From positions 248,001 to 312,000 of the forward strand of contig NZ_FRXO01000004.1 in NCBI RefSeq assembly GCF_900148505.1: a DNA stretch of 64,000 nt, read 5' to 3'. The position numbers were made by a program, and so were the translations under genes. The notes below the pieces were generated by a model, which saw only the letters and a program-made list of their open reading frames with translations, did no database searches and had not been told where the DNA came from. Of this stretch, positions 34,662 through 44,208 are shown one piece after another (positions within the stretch are counted from its first letter, which is position 1; the number at the start of each line of letters is the position of its first letter). The DNA is from Pseudoxanthobacter soli DSM 19599. GTDB lineage: Bacteria; Pseudomonadota; Alphaproteobacteria; Rhizobiales; Segnochrobactraceae.

Positions 34662-35843
34662 TCAGGCCGCGTGACCCTGCGCCCTCAAGACCTCGAAGCA
34701 GTTCGAGATCGCATGATAGTCCGCCTTCACCGGCGGGCTCTTCGGCTCGTCGTAGCGCCGATTGTTCTCGTCGACGCGAAGGTACCAGCCGCCGCGCTCG
34801 CGATCGACCATGTACTCCCAAGTCCAGGACCATATCTTCTCGTACCAGTCGAGATAACGCTGTTCGCCCGTGGCCTTGTAGAGCAGATAGGCGGCCGAGA
34901 AGGATTCGGACGGCAGCCAGTGATATTTGTCGCGGTCGATCGGAACGAGATTCTCGTCGAACGTGTAATAGAAACCGCCCCGATCCTCGTCCCAGAACGG
35001 CGTGACGGCGAGGTCGAAGATCTCGGCCGCCCGCGTCTTGAAGCGGTCTTCCCCCGTGAGCCGGTAGAGCGTCAGCAGCAGCTTCGCCCATTCGGCATGA
35101 TGGCCGGGCTGGAAGCCTTCCGGCCGGAAGGTATGGTCGTTGGCGCGCTTCGCGGCATCCGGGTCCACCGCCCAGTCGGACGTGAAGTGCTCGTGAATGA
35201 AGCCGCCGTGAGCCGCGGGAAACTCGATGGCGATCTTGTTGGCGATGTGGATCGCACGGTCGAGGAACGGCCGGCTTCCGGTTGCCTCATAGGCGGCGAT
35301 CATCGCCTCGCACAGGTGCATGTTGGCGTTCTGGCCGCGATAGCTGTCCGGGTTCGTCCAGCCGGCATCGAAACCCTCGATGGCGAGTTGTTGCGGCCCC
35401 TCGATGAAGCGGGACTCGATCAGCGCCGCGACATCGCGCAGGCAGGCATCAGGCACGATCTTGCGGGCGGCGGTGGCATGGGCCAGCAGCACGAAGGCGT
35501 GGCCATAGGCCTTGAGCGAGGGATCGGCGACGGTATCGCACTTCGCGACCCACCCGTAGCCGCGCGAAACAGGGTCGCGAAGGACCGTTTCCAGGAAGTT
35601 CAGCCCGTGGCGCACGGCATCGCGCAGCATCTCGTCGCCGAAAAGCTCGAACCCGATCGCAGCGTTGTAGGTCATGCGCGACATGCCGACGAGATGCTTG
35701 GTCTCGCGGTCGTAGATGGTGCCGTCGATCAGGAAGGCGTTGAAGAAGCCACCCTTTTCCCGGTCGATCGCAACGGGGAAATAGAAATCGAGGCACTGGC
35801 GGATATGCGATTTCAGGAAATCCGGCGACGCGAAATCGGGCAT
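34662..35843 (-). CDS. N-acylglucosamine 2-epimerase (AGE) family sugar isomerase
   Basis: A 393-residue (alpha/alpha)6-barrel sugar isomerase. The start [20 protein letters not shown] has GGGAGGGG upstream. Family landmarks are [72 protein letters not shown] and [20 protein letters not shown]; the conserved His residues act as acid/base. Members isomerise mannose, N-acetylglucosamine, cellobiose or sulfoquinovose. Pairing with a mutarotase recalls yihR-yihS of sulfoquinovose clusters, but no sulfo-sugar kinase, aldolase or transporter is nearby, so the substrate remains open. Confidence 0.87.
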   Translation of the reverse strand: MPDFASPDFLKSHIRQCLDFYFPVAIDREKGGFFNAFLIDGTIYDRETKHLVGMSRMTYNAAIGFELFGDEMLRDAVRHGLNFLETVLRDPVSRGYGWVAKCDTVADPSLKAYGHAFVLLAHATAARKIVPDACLRDVAALIESRFIEGPQQLAIEGFDAGWTNPDSYRGQNANMHLCEAMIAAYEATGSRPFLDRAIHIANKIAIEFPAAHGGFIHEHFTSDWAVDPDAAKRANDHTFRPEGFQPGHHAEWAKLLLTLYRLTGEDRFKTRAAEIFDLAVTPFWDEDRGGFYYTFDENLVPIDRDKYHWLPSESFSAAYLLYKATGEQRYLDWYEKIWSWTWEYMVDRERGGWYLRVDENNRRYDEPKSPPVKADYHAISNCFEVLRAQGHAA

Positions 35844-36116
35844 TGCCCTGTCCCCTCCCACTCGGGTTCGCGGAACGTCGCCGGCAGCCGCATCCCCGCG
35901 AGGGAGTGGCGGCGGCGCGCTCCTGTCATCGTTCAATTCGCTTCTGGAATAGGGCCTTGCGAGGCTGCGGTCCAGTGGCAGCGCTCCCGCAACAACGGGC
36001 TAACACCCGCCCCGCCGATCTCGGATGGTATAGTCGTCACCCTAGAGAGACGCGCCCGCCGGCCTGCGTTCCAGGCGCGGCCCGAGCGAGGCGTGCCAAG
36101 AACAAGGAGACGCGAG

Positions 36117-36722
36117 ATGGCTGCCAAGCGCATTCTGATGATCGTCGGCGATTTCACCGAAGACTATGAGACCATGGTGCCGTTCCAGGCGTTGCTCGCC
36201 GTCGGCCACAAGGTCGATGCCGTCTGCCCGGGCAAGAAGAAGGGCGACTGGGTCGCGACCGCCATCCACGATTTCGAAGGCCAGCAGACCTATAGCGAGA
36301 AGCCCGGTCACCGCTTCACGCTGAACGCAACGTTTTCCGACATCACGCTCGAGGACTACGACGCGCTTGTCATCCCGGGCGGGCGGGCACCGGAATATCT
36401 CCGCCTCGACGCCGGGGTGATCGCCGCGGTGCGCCATTTCTTCGACGCAGGCAAGCCCGTCGCCGCCATCTGCCATGGCCCGCAACTGCTCGCTGCGGCG
36501 AAGGTGCTGGAAGGTCGCACCTGCTCGGCCTACCCGGCCTGCCGCCCGGAAGTGGAACTCGCCGGCGGCACCTATGCCGATATCGCCATCGACGGCGCGG
36601 TGACGGACGGCAATCTCGTCACGGCTCCTGCGTGGCCGGCGCATCCGGCGTGGATCGGCCAGTTCCTCACCGTTCTCGGCACGCACATCGAGCACGCCGA
36701 CAAGGTGCTCGCCGCCGCCTGA
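36117..36722 (+). CDS. DJ-1/PfpI family protein
   Basis: A 201-residue protein of the DJ-1/PfpI superfamily. AAGGAGA precedes the start [20 protein letters not shown]; the frame is open far upstream but that part is antisense to the AGE gene. The nucleophile elbow [12 protein letters not shown] places Cys119-His120, with Glu16 of the FTEDYE loop as the usual third member. Proteins of this family act as glyoxalase III, amidases or stress chaperones. It stands between the sugar-isomerase pair and a small RHH protein with no evident operon. Confidence 0.88.
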   Translation: MAAKRILMIVGDFTEDYETMVPFQALLAVGHKVDAVCPGKKKGDWVATAIHDFEGQQTYSEKPGHRFTLNATFSDITLEDYDALVIPGGRAPEYLRLDAGVIAAVRHFFDAGKPVAAICHGPQLLAAAKVLEGRTCSAYPACRPEVELAGGTYADIAIDGAVTDGNLVTAPAWPAHPAWIGQFLTVLGTHIEHADKVLAAA

Positions 36723-36820
36723 CAAACGCCGCATCCGCCCGCCGGACAGGAACGGCGGGCGGACCGGCCCGCGGCGTGCTATCATCGCCCGAAAAGCAAG
36801 AGCCGGGAGGATGGAACGCC

Positions 36821-37192
36821 ATGTGCCGTCTGTTCGTCGGAGCCGATCCAGCTCTGTGGCGCAATCGCACGCGCTCGATACGCCTCAGCGGCGTTTCCAC
36901 AAGCATTCGCCTTGAGGACTTCTACTGGACGACGCTGGAAGAGATCGCCCGTCGCGACGGGCTGTCGCTCGGACAGCTCGTCTCCCGGCTCTATGACGAG
37001 CTGGCGAGCGAGGGCGAGATCGAGAACTTTGCCTCGTTCCTGCGGGTGTGCTGTGGACGCTATCTCGCGCTGCAACTCGCCGGAGAGGTGCCCTCGAACC
37101 GCGCAGTACCCATCCGCAGCCTCGATGCGGAACGTATCCTCGCCCGGGAGAACGCCGCCCGCGCGCTCGTGAGCGAGCGGGAAAGCGCCTGA
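36821..37192 (+). CDS. Ribbon-helix-helix domain protein (RHH_4-like)
   Basis: A 123-residue protein. The ATG at 36821 has GGGAGG ten bases upstream. The N-terminal strand and two helices read TRSIRLSGVSTSIRLEDFYW then TTLEEIARRDGLSLGQLVSR, the arrangement of the RHH_4 arylsulfate-sulfotransferase-regulator-like family common in alphaproteobacteria. The second half (ENFASFLRVCCGRYLALQLA) is the family's helical end. It is probably a dimeric DNA-binding protein; targets unknown. It follows the DJ-1 gene by 98 bases. Confidence 0.8.
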   Translation: MCRLFVGADPALWRNRTRSIRLSGVSTSIRLEDFYWTTLEEIARRDGLSLGQLVSRLYDELASEGEIENFASFLRVCCGRYLALQLAGEVPSNRAVPIRSLDAERILARENAARALVSERESA

Positions 37193-37223
37193 TGCGCGTC
37201 CCCTCGCGGCCGGCGATGAGCCC

Positions 37224-37901
37224 TCAGGTCACCGCAGGCAGATGCTGGAGAACCTCGAGCGAGCCTTCGTAAATCATCTTGAGCGCGATGTAGAGGACGA
37301 TGGCGAGGCCGACATAGGAAATCCAGCGGAAGCGGGACAGCATCGAGGCGATCAGCGAAGCCGCGAGCCCCATCAGCGCCACAGACAGCGCAAGGCCGAT
37401 GATCAGCACGCCCGGATGCTCGCGAGCGGCCCCGGCGACGGCGAGCACGTTGTCGAGCGACATCGAAACGTCGGCGACGATGATCTGCGTCACGGCCTGG
37501 CCGAAGGTCTTCCGGGGCTTCCCGCCCTCCTTGCCCTTGCCGGCGAAGACGACCGTCTCCTCCGCCTCCGCGTCGTCGGCGATCGCGGCCTTTTCCGCCT
37601 CGTGGTCGGCGCGGATCTCGCGCCACATCTTCCAGCACACCCAGAGCAGCAGAATGCCGCCCGCCAGCAGCAGGCCGATGACGGCAAGCAGGTGCACGGC
37701 GATGGAGGCGAACACGATGCGCAGAGCCGTCGCGGCAAGAATGCCGACCAGGATGACCTTGAGGCGCTGCTCGCGTGGCAACCCCGCTGCGGCGAGGCCG
37801 ACGACGACGGCATTGTCGCCCGCAAGCACCACGTCGATCAGCAGCACCTGCACCAGAGCGGTCAAAGCCGCAGGCTCGAACAATCCGGTGAAGATTTCCA
37901 C
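37224..37901 (-). CDS. TerC-family integral membrane protein
   Basis: A 225-residue TerC/YjbE-type membrane protein. I choose the GTG at 37901 giving (V/M)EIFTGLFEPAALTALVQV, because this is the family N-terminus and no ATG is suitable; a GAGAG lies upstream. Two conserved acidic motifs are present, IDVVLAGDNAVVVG and VADVSMSLDNVLAVAG, separated by a charged loop (KGKEGGKPRKTFGQ). TerC proteins are linked to manganese or other metal export, including metallation of exported proteins, and to tellurite resistance. The gene is divergent from the thiamine transport operon. Confidence 0.88.
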   Translation of the reverse strand: MEIFTGLFEPAALTALVQVLLIDVVLAGDNAVVVGLAAAGLPREQRLKVILVGILAATALRIVFASIAVHLLAVIGLLLAGGILLLWVCWKMWREIRADHEAEKAAIADDAEAEETVVFAGKGKEGGKPRKTFGQAVTQIIVADVSMSLDNVLAVAGAAREHPGVLIIGLALSVALMGLAASLIASMLSRFRWISYVGLAIVLYIALKMIYEGSLEVLQHLPAVT

Positions 37902-38258
37902 GGGGGTACGTCTCTCGCTTTCGGGAGTGAACGAGGCAGGCGGGGTCGGGAGAACGTCAGATGGCGACTTCCGGACAGAACGCCCCGGAAATGCTGAATG
38001 TTCCGGGCTTAAACCCGTCCCGTCATGATTGCAAGGCGGTGGGGTTCCCTCCTTTTCCATACGAACGGCGCGATACGGCGAGATGACGACATGCCCGCTG
38101 ACCGTAGGGCCGTATGGAACGAGAGGGCGCTTCGGGCCGCCGGCCTCTCTTCACCAGCCGATGCCGGGCGGCGGCGAACGCAGCCCGGTGTCGCGCCCAC
38201 CTTCCGTCCGCACCAAACCGATTGCATCCGCGCCGGGCGGTGGCTAACGTCGACCTTG
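37902..38258. other. Divergent promoter region, terC and thiB
   Basis: About 357 bases between the TerC start and the TPP aptamer. It should contain the terC promoter and the start of the thi leader transcript. No small gene was recognised. Confidence 0.4.
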
Positions 38259-38343
38259 TCTCGCGGGGTGCCCGAATGGGCTGAGAGGCGTGCAAGCCAA
38301 CCCGTCGAACCTGATCCGGATCGTACCGGCGGAGGGATCGAGA
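38259..38343 (+). ncRNA. TPP riboswitch (THI element)
   Basis: The aptamer is bounded by the P1 stem TCTCG (38259-38263) and CGAGA (38339-38343). Inside are GGGGTGCCCGAATGGGCTGA (38265 onward), with the conserved CTGAGAG at 38281-38287, and GAACCTGATC at 38307-38316, followed by CGGAGGGATCG. These are the invariant thiamine pyrophosphate-binding segments. It precedes thiB-thiP-thiQ and should switch off thiamine uptake when TPP is plentiful. The aptamer ends 142 bases before the thiB start, which is longer than usual for direct occlusion of the ribosome site. Confidence 0.95.
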
Positions 38344-38485
38344 TGACGGCGTTGACACGCCCATCCCCTCATCGCGCCAACTGTCGCCTCGGCCGAACGA
38401 CCAATCGTCGTGACGCCGTGCCGACGGATTGGCCGATGCGCCGAACGAGCCAGATTTGCCCGTTTTGCCAGCAGGATGAACGTCT

Positions 38486-39520
38486 ATGCTCACACGCCGC
38501 TTCATCAGCGCCGCTCTTGCGGGCTCTCTCGCCCTCGGCGCCTTCGCCTCCGCCCTGCCTCTCGCGAGCGAGGCCGCCGCAGCGGAGAAGCCGACGCTCA
38601 CGGTCTACACCTACGACAGCTTCGCCGCCGAATGGGGGCCGGGGCCGATCGTGAAGAAGCGTTTCGAGGAAACCTGCGGCTGCACCCTTGAATGGGTGGC
38701 GATCGAGGATGCGGGCGCGATGCTGACGCGCCTCAAGCTCGAAGGCGCTTCGACGAAGGCCGACGTCGTGCTCGGCCTCGATACCAACATGGCCGACGAA
38801 GCCCGCAAGACCGGGCTGTTCGCCCCGTCTGGCCTCGCCGTTTCCGGCCTCGACCTTCCGGTGCCCTGGACGGACGACACGTTCGTTCCGTTCGACTGGG
38901 GCTGGTTCGCGTTCGTCTACGATTCCGAAAAGCTGAAAAATCCGCCCAAGAGTTTCGCTGATCTCACCGCGCCGAACGCTCCGTCGCTCGTGATCGAGGA
39001 CCCGCGCACGTCTTCGCCGGGCCTCGGGCTGCTGCTGTGGGTCCGGGCGATCTACGGCGACAAGGCCGACGACGTCTGGAAGCAGCTGAAGCCGAAGATC
39101 GTCACCGTCACCAAGGGCTGGTCGGAAGCCTACGGCCTGTTCCTGAAGGGCGAGGCCGACATGGTGCTGAGCTATCAGACCTCTCCGGCCTACCACATCT
39201 CCGCGGACAAGACCGACAAATACAAAGCCGCGATCTTCCCCGAAGGCCACGTGCTGCAGGTCGAGACCGCAGCCGTCGTCGCAAGCTCCCGTCAGCCGGA
39301 TCTGGCGAAGTCCTTCCTCGCCTTCATGCTGACGCCTGCCTTCCAGTCCGCCATTCCGGAAACCAACTGGATGTATCCGGCGAAACTTCAAGAAGGCGGG
39401 TTGCCGGCCTCCTTCAAGGACCTGCCGAAGCCGACCAAGAGCTTCCTGCCCGACCCCGCCGAGGTGGCGGCGAAGCGGCGCACTTGGCTCGACGGCTGGC
39501 TGACGGCGATGGGTCAGTGA
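38486..39520 (+). CDS. thiB: Thiamine ABC transporter substrate-binding protein
   Basis: A 344-residue periplasmic binding protein for thiamine, TPP and related compounds. The signal peptide MLTRRFISAALAGSLALGAF ends near AAAAEKP. The family sequence follows: LTVYTYDSFAAEWGPGPIVK, LGLDTNMADEARKTGLF, FVPFDWGWFAFVYDSEKL and VTKGWSEAYGLFLKGEADMV. AGGATGA precedes the start. It is the first gene after the TPP riboswitch and is followed by thiP and thiQ, the complete transporter. Confidence 0.95.
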   Translation: MLTRRFISAALAGSLALGAFASALPLASEAAAAEKPTLTVYTYDSFAAEWGPGPIVKKRFEETCGCTLEWVAIEDAGAMLTRLKLEGASTKADVVLGLDTNMADEARKTGLFAPSGLAVSGLDLPVPWTDDTFVPFDWGWFAFVYDSEKLKNPPKSFADLTAPNAPSLVIEDPRTSSPGLGLLLWVRAIYGDKADDVWKQLKPKIVTVTKGWSEAYGLFLKGEADMVLSYQTSPAYHISADKTDKYKAAIFPEGHVLQVETAAVVASSRQPDLAKSFLAFMLTPAFQSAIPETNWMYPAKLQEGGLPASFKDLPKPTKSFLPDPAEVAAKRRTWLDGWLTAMGQ

Positions 39521-39560
39521 ACGCGGCGCTCTGCCCATTTCCGGCCCGTCCGGTCGCCCC

Positions 39561-41174
39561 ATGACAGCCCGTGCCGTCCGAATCCGCGGCGCCGGCGTGA
39601 TGCTGCTGCCCGGTATCGCGGCGCTGGCCGTCGTGATCGGCATCATGGCGTCGGCGATCGTCGGCCTCATCTCAGCGGCCGGGGGCGACCTGCCGTCGCT
39701 GCCGTGGGGCTATGTCAGCGACATCGTCCGCTTCACGCTGATGCAGGCGACGCTTTCAACGGTGCTGTCGCTTGCGCTCGGCGCGGCGCTGGCGCTGGCT
39801 CTCGCCCGGCGCAGCCGGTTTCCGGGCCGGCGGGTTCTGCTGGCGATCCTGAACCTCGCGGTCGTGCTGCCGCCGGTGGTGGTGGTGTTCGGCGTCGTCG
39901 CGGTGTTCGGCCGCGCCGGCTGGCTCGGCGCGATTCTCGGCGCGCTCGGCTGGCAGCCGGGAAGCTGGCTCTACGGCCTTCCGGGCATCCTGATCGGCCA
40001 TGTGTTCTTCAACGCGCCGCTGGCGGCCCGGGTGTTCCTCGCCGCCATCGAAGCCGTTCCGGCCGAGCACTGGCGCCTCGCGACCCACCTCGGCATGTCG
40101 CCGCTCGCCATGTTCCGGCTGATCGACCGGCCGGTGCTGATGCGGGAGACGCCTTCGCTTGCCGCCCTGATCTTCCTGCTCTGCTTCACGAGCTTCGCCC
40201 TGGTGCTGGCGCTCGGCGGCGGGCCGGGCGCCGCGACCCTCGAAGTCGCGATCTATGAAGCCCTGAGGTTCGATGCCGATTTCCCGCGCGCCGCCGCGCT
40301 GGCCGGTGTCCAGATCGCCGTCTGCCTCGCGCTCGTCGCTCCGGTGTTCAGGATGGAACGCCGCCTGCCTGAAATCGTGACGTCCGGCTGGCATGAGTCG
40401 CGCGGCGATACCGGATCCCGCGCGCTCGCGCTGCTCGATGCGGTGGTGCTTGTCATCGTTGGCGGGCTCGTCCTGCTCCCGATCGCGGCGGTCGTCGTTT
40501 CAGGTATCCCCGCGCTCGGCACTCTCGCCGCGCCGTCCACGCTCTCCGCGCTGGCGACGAGCTTCGCCATCGCCTTGCCGGCGGCCCTGCTCTCGGTTTC
40601 GCTCGCGCTCGGCCTCGCCACGCTCGCGCGCCGCTTGCGCCTCGCCGCCGGACGAAGCCGGCTCGCCGCGCTGGTCGACTCGGCCGGCATCGCCATCCTG
40701 CTGATGCCGCCATTCACGCTCGCCGCGGGACTGTTCGTGGTGGCGAGGCGCTTTGCGGACCCGTTCGCGCTCGGGATCCCGATGATCGTGCTCGTCAACG
40801 CGCTGATGGCCCTGCCCTTCGCCATGCGCCTGATCGAGCCGCCGCTGACGGTCGCCGCCGAGCGCTACGGGCGCCTCGCCGACAGCCTCGGAATCAGCGG
40901 ATGGAACCGCCTGCGTCTGGTGGACGGTCCGCTGGTTGCCCGGCCGATGGCGATGGCGTTCGCGACCGCCGCGGTGTTGTCGCTCGGCGATCTCGGGGTC
41001 GCCGCGTTCTTCGGCGCCGGGGGGATCGTCACGCTGCCGCTGCTGATTTACCAGCGCCTCGGGGCCTACCGCATGGACGAGGCCGCGTCGGTCGCGCTGC
41101 TGCTCGCGGCCGTCGCGTTCCTCCTGTTCCTGGCCGCGCTGCTTTCGACGGAGACCCGCAATGCTCGAGATTGA
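39561..41174 (+). CDS. thiP: Thiamine ABC transporter permease
   Basis: A 537-residue inner-membrane protein made of two fused BPD_transp_1 permease domains (about residues 60-260 and 320-530), each with its EAA loop: one in AIEAVPAEHWRLATHLG, the other in AAERYGRLADSLGISGW. This double permease is typical of ThiP. It begins 40 bases after thiB and overlaps thiQ by 14 bases. Confidence 0.94.
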   Translation: MTARAVRIRGAGVMLLPGIAALAVVIGIMASAIVGLISAAGGDLPSLPWGYVSDIVRFTLMQATLSTVLSLALGAALALALARRSRFPGRRVLLAILNLAVVLPPVVVVFGVVAVFGRAGWLGAILGALGWQPGSWLYGLPGILIGHVFFNAPLAARVFLAAIEAVPAEHWRLATHLGMSPLAMFRLIDRPVLMRETPSLAALIFLLCFTSFALVLALGGGPGAATLEVAIYEALRFDADFPRAAALAGVQIAVCLALVAPVFRMERRLPEIVTSGWHESRGDTGSRALALLDAVVLVIVGGLVLLPIAAVVVSGIPALGTLAAPSTLSALATSFAIALPAALLSVSLALGLATLARRLRLAAGRSRLAALVDSAGIAILLMPPFTLAAGLFVVARRFADPFALGIPMIVLVNALMALPFAMRLIEPPLTVAAERYGRLADSLGISGWNRLRLVDGPLVARPMAMAFATAAVLSLGDLGVAAFFGAGGIVTLPLLIYQRLGAYRMDEAASVALLLAAVAFLLFLAALLSTETRNARD

Positions 41175-41814
41175 GGCCCTTTCCGTCGATTTCGGCCCCC
41201 GGAGCGCCTTTTCCACCCATTACGACCTGACGGTGCCGCCGGGGGCACTGTGCGCCGTCGTCGGACCATCCGGCGGGGGCAAGACGACGCTGCTCCACGC
41301 CATTGCCGGCTTTGGACGTGTCATCTCCGGCGCGGTCCGTTTCGACGGGCGCGACATCACCGGCCTGCCGCCGGCCGCCCGTCCGCTCTCGATCCTGTTT
41401 CAGGAGCACAACCTGTTCCCGCATCTCGATGCCGCAGCCAATGTCGGGCTCGGCATCGATCCGGGGCTGAAGCTCGGCGCGGCCGACGGGGAGCGGATTT
41501 CGCGGGCGCTCGCCGAGGTCGATCTCGCCGGGTTCGAGCGCCGCAAGCCCGGCGAACTCTCCGGCGGTCAGCGGCAGCGCGTCGCGCTCGCCCGGGCGCT
41601 CGTCCGCGACAAGCCGCTGATGCTTCTTGATGAACCGTTCGGCGCTCTCGACCCCGAGTTGCGCGCCGATATGATCGCTTTGGTCGATCATTTGCGCGCT
41701 CATAAGCGCCTTACGGTGCTCATGTCGATCCATACACCGGGAGACGTCGCCGGCATCGCCGATCTCGTCGCGACCGTGCGGGACGGTCGCGTCGCCATCG
41801 CCGCTTCGGCGTGA
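41161..41814 (+). CDS. thiQ: Thiamine ABC transporter ATP-binding protein
   Basis: A 217-residue ABC ATPase. Walker A is GPSGGGKTTLL, the Q-loop is LFQEHNLFPHL, the signature is ELSGGQRQRVALARALV and Walker B is LMLLDEPFGALDPEL. The length is that of ThiQ, without a C-terminal regulatory domain. It overlaps thiP and ends the riboswitch-controlled operon. Its stop is 4 bases from the end of convergent holC. Confidence 0.94.
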   Translation: MLEIEALSVDFGPRSAFSTHYDLTVPPGALCAVVGPSGGGKTTLLHAIAGFGRVISGAVRFDGRDITGLPPAARPLSILFQEHNLFPHLDAAANVGLGIDPGLKLGAADGERISRALAEVDLAGFERRKPGELSGGQRQRVALARALVRDKPLMLLDEPFGALDPELRADMIALVDHLRAHKRLTVLMSIHTPGDVAGIADLVATVRDGRVAIAASA

Positions 41815-41818
41815 CCGT

Positions 41819-42268
41819 CTACGCCTTTCGCTCCCAACGGCCGGCCGGAGATTGCTGCCAGTAGGTCAGGTCATGACCTTCCGCCTTGACCGCCCTCCAC
41901 TGGTCGCGCGCCTCCTTGAGAGCATCGGGATCGTTGCCGTCGAAAAGGAACACGACCCGCTGGTAGGGAGCGATGTCGCCCGGAGCCGCCCGGTCTACGA
42001 GGAAGCGGACGGTCGCGCCGTTGGGGTTGTCGTCCTCCGCCGTGAGGAAGACCGGCTGGTCTTCCCCCGGTCCGTCCGCCGAGGTGCCATGAGGCAGGAA
42101 CGAATCGTCCCGGTAGGTCCATAGAAGCGAATCGAGCGCGTCGCGACGCTCCCTGGAGCCGGCCTGCACGACGACGCGCCACGACCGCTCCAGGCACTTC
42201 TCGACGAGGGTGGGCAGCACCGCCTCGAGGCCCTGTCGCTCCAGATGATAGAATAGCACTTCCGTCAT
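41819..42268 (-). CDS. holC: DNA polymerase III subunit chi
   Basis: A 149-residue protein matching the chi subunit: MTEVLFYHLERQGLEAVLPT, LVEKCLERSWRVVVQAGSRE and the C-terminal YQRVVFLFDGNDPDALKEAR. Chi links the clamp loader to single-strand binding protein during replication. It follows pepA by 35 bases on the same strand, the pepA-holC order usual in proteobacteria. The closing segment DLTYWQQSPAGRWERKA is also typical. Confidence 0.94.
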   Translation of the reverse strand: MTEVLFYHLERQGLEAVLPTLVEKCLERSWRVVVQAGSRERRDALDSLLWTYRDDSFLPHGTSADGPGEDQPVFLTAEDDNPNGATVRFLVDRAAPGDIAPYQRVVFLFDGNDPDALKEARDQWRAVKAEGHDLTYWQQSPAGRWERKA

Positions 42269-42303
42269 GCTCGACCCCTCGCCTCAGCCGACCGCCGGCG
42301 CGT

Positions 42304-43803
42304 CTACTTCGTTTCGTAGACGTCGGCGACGAGCCGGTCGAGCAGGCGAACGCCCCAGCCGGAACTCCACGAGCGGTTGATCTCGGTCGCGGGCGAGCCG
42401 AGCGCGGTGCCGGCGATGTCGAGATGGACCCAGGGCGTGTTGCCGACGAATCGCTTCAGGAACTGGGCGGCGGTGATGGAGCCGCCATAACGGCCGCCGG
42501 TGTTCTTGATGTCGGCGAACTTCGATTCGATCATCTTGTCGTAGTCGGCGCCGAGCGGCATCCGCCAGACCCGTTCGCCTGTCTCCGCCCCGGCCTTCGC
42601 GAGCGCGTCCGCAAGGGCGTCGTCGGTCGCGAACAGGCCGGCGTGATGGCTGCCGAGCGCGACCATGATCGCTCCGGTCAGGGTGGCGAGGTCGATGGCG
42701 AACTTCGGCTTGAAGCGCTCGATGGCGTAATGCAGCGCATCGGCGAGCACGAGCCGGCCTTCCGCGTCGGTGTTGATCACCTCGATGGTGGTGCCGGACC
42801 GCGCGGTGACGATATCGCCCGGCCGCTGGGCGTTGCCGTCCGGCATGTTCTCAACGAGGCCGAGCACGCCGACGGCGTTCACCTTCGCCTTGCGGCCGGC
42901 AAGCGCGGCCATCAGGCCGGTCACGGCCGCCGCGCCGCCCATGTCGCCCTTCATGTCCTCCATGCTGGCCGCCGGCTTGATGGAGATGCCGCCCGAATCG
43001 AACACGACGCCCTTGCCGACGAACAGCAGGGGCGCCTCTCCGAGCGGGCCGCCTTCCCATTTCAGGATCACGAGACGCGGCGGCCGCCGCGAGCCCTGTG
43101 CGACGCCCAGCAGCGCCGCCATGCGCTCCTGCCGCATTTCCGTCTCGCCGAGAACCTCCACCGAAAGGCCGAGGGCCGTGAGGGCTGCGGCGCGCGAGGC
43201 GAATTCCTCCGTGCCGAGCACGTTTGCCGGCTCGTTGACGAGATCGCGCGCGAGCACGACGCCATCGGCGACCGGCTTGCGCACCGACCATGCGGCCTCG
43301 GCGGCCGCGGCATCCGCCGCCGCGAGGACGACGGAGCGCTCCAGCGGCGCCGCATCCTCGGCCCGGCGCGACTTGTAGCGATCGAACGTGTAGGCCCGCA
43401 GCAGCACTCCGAAGGCGATGTCGGCCGCCTGCGCGGCAGAGACCGCCGTCCCGCCCGCCGTGTCCGCCAGGACGGTCACGTCCGTCGCCTTCGTCTCTCC
43501 CACCTTGCCCATGACGGTGCCGCCGAGGCGCAGCCAGTCGAGTTCGGGGGCATCGCTGGCGCCGATCGACACGACAAGGACGCGGTCGACCGACAGTCCG
43601 GCCGGCGCAAGAACATCGAGCGCCGCAAAACGCGTGGGCTTGAAATGTGCGGCCGCCAGCGCCTTTCCGAGGGCGCCGCCCGAAACCCGGTCGAGTTCCG
43701 CCGCAATGCCGCCGAACGTACCGCTATCGTCCGTGAACACCACCGCGGTTCCCTTCGCGGGCAGGGACGGCGTGGCAAAGGCAATGGTCGGCAGAGGCGC
43801 CAT
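42304..43803 (-). CDS. pepA: Leucyl aminopeptidase (M17, PepA-type)
   Basis: A 499-residue zinc/manganese aminopeptidase. The start [20 protein letters not shown] has AAGGAAG upstream; open sequence beyond it is not family-like. The C-terminal catalytic domain holds [28 protein letters not shown] and the signature [17 protein letters not shown]. The N-terminal domain is shorter in similarity, as is usual. The enzyme removes N-terminal residues from peptides and in some bacteria binds DNA. It heads a leftward operon with holC and diverges from lptF. Confidence 0.95.
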   Translation of the reverse strand: MAPLPTIAFATPSLPAKGTAVVFTDDSGTFGGIAAELDRVSGGALGKALAAAHFKPTRFAALDVLAPAGLSVDRVLVVSIGASDAPELDWLRLGGTVMGKVGETKATDVTVLADTAGGTAVSAAQAADIAFGVLLRAYTFDRYKSRRAEDAAPLERSVVLAAADAAAAEAAWSVRKPVADGVVLARDLVNEPANVLGTEEFASRAAALTALGLSVEVLGETEMRQERMAALLGVAQGSRRPPRLVILKWEGGPLGEAPLLFVGKGVVFDSGGISIKPAASMEDMKGDMGGAAAVTGLMAALAGRKAKVNAVGVLGLVENMPDGNAQRPGDIVTARSGTTIEVINTDAEGRLVLADALHYAIERFKPKFAIDLATLTGAIMVALGSHHAGLFATDDALADALAKAGAETGERVWRMPLGADYDKMIESKFADIKNTGGRYGGSITAAQFLKRFVGNTPWVHLDIAGTALGSPATEINRSWSSGWGVRLLDRLVADVYETK

Positions 43804-44208
43804 GATCGATCTTCCTTCGGAATTTTCTGGCAGGCGGAAGGGGCTGGGATGCCATCCGCCAGTCGGGTGGGCCACGGGAAACATGGGCCTTTGCCGGGCA
43901 GACGGCAAGCACCGAGCCATGCGCCCGAGCGAGCCGACGGCCGCGTCCCGGCACCACCTCCCCGGCCTGCCGCCTCGCCGGCCGCCGCGACCACGTGCCG
44001 CCCACAGCGATCGCACCGCACCTTATTTTTAACCAAGGACAGCTTATTTTCATCGGGCGTTCATTCCTTGTGCGGTTCCATGCCCGGGAAAATGCAGGGT
44101 CATCGGTTGCCTGCGCGCAGGCAGTTCGCATACTGAACGGAGCATCGACGGGGTAGACGGAGGCCGGGCCGGCGGGCGGCCCTTATCAGTAGGCGAGCGT
44201 ACGAGCGT
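43804..44208. other. Divergent promoter region, pepA and lptF
   Basis: A 405-base gap. It contains a perfect 14-base palindrome GCCTGCGCGCAGGC (44109-44122) and a locally AT-rich block near 44021-44055, the only candidate for promoter elements. No gene recognised. Confidence 0.4.

Noticed and set aside
34584-36116. Long in-frame extension upstream of the DJ-1 gene
   Set aside because: It is antisense to the AGE isomerase gene; the family N-terminus and ribosome site place the start at 36117.
38343-38654. A possible short upstream ORF beginning with ATG right after the TPP aptamer
   Set aside because: It overlaps thiB in another frame, has no matching family, and its codon content looks like a shadow of thiB.
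41852-44136. Long + strand open frames opposite holC and pepA
   Set aside because: They mirror the conserved leftward genes and lack family features or ribosome sites.
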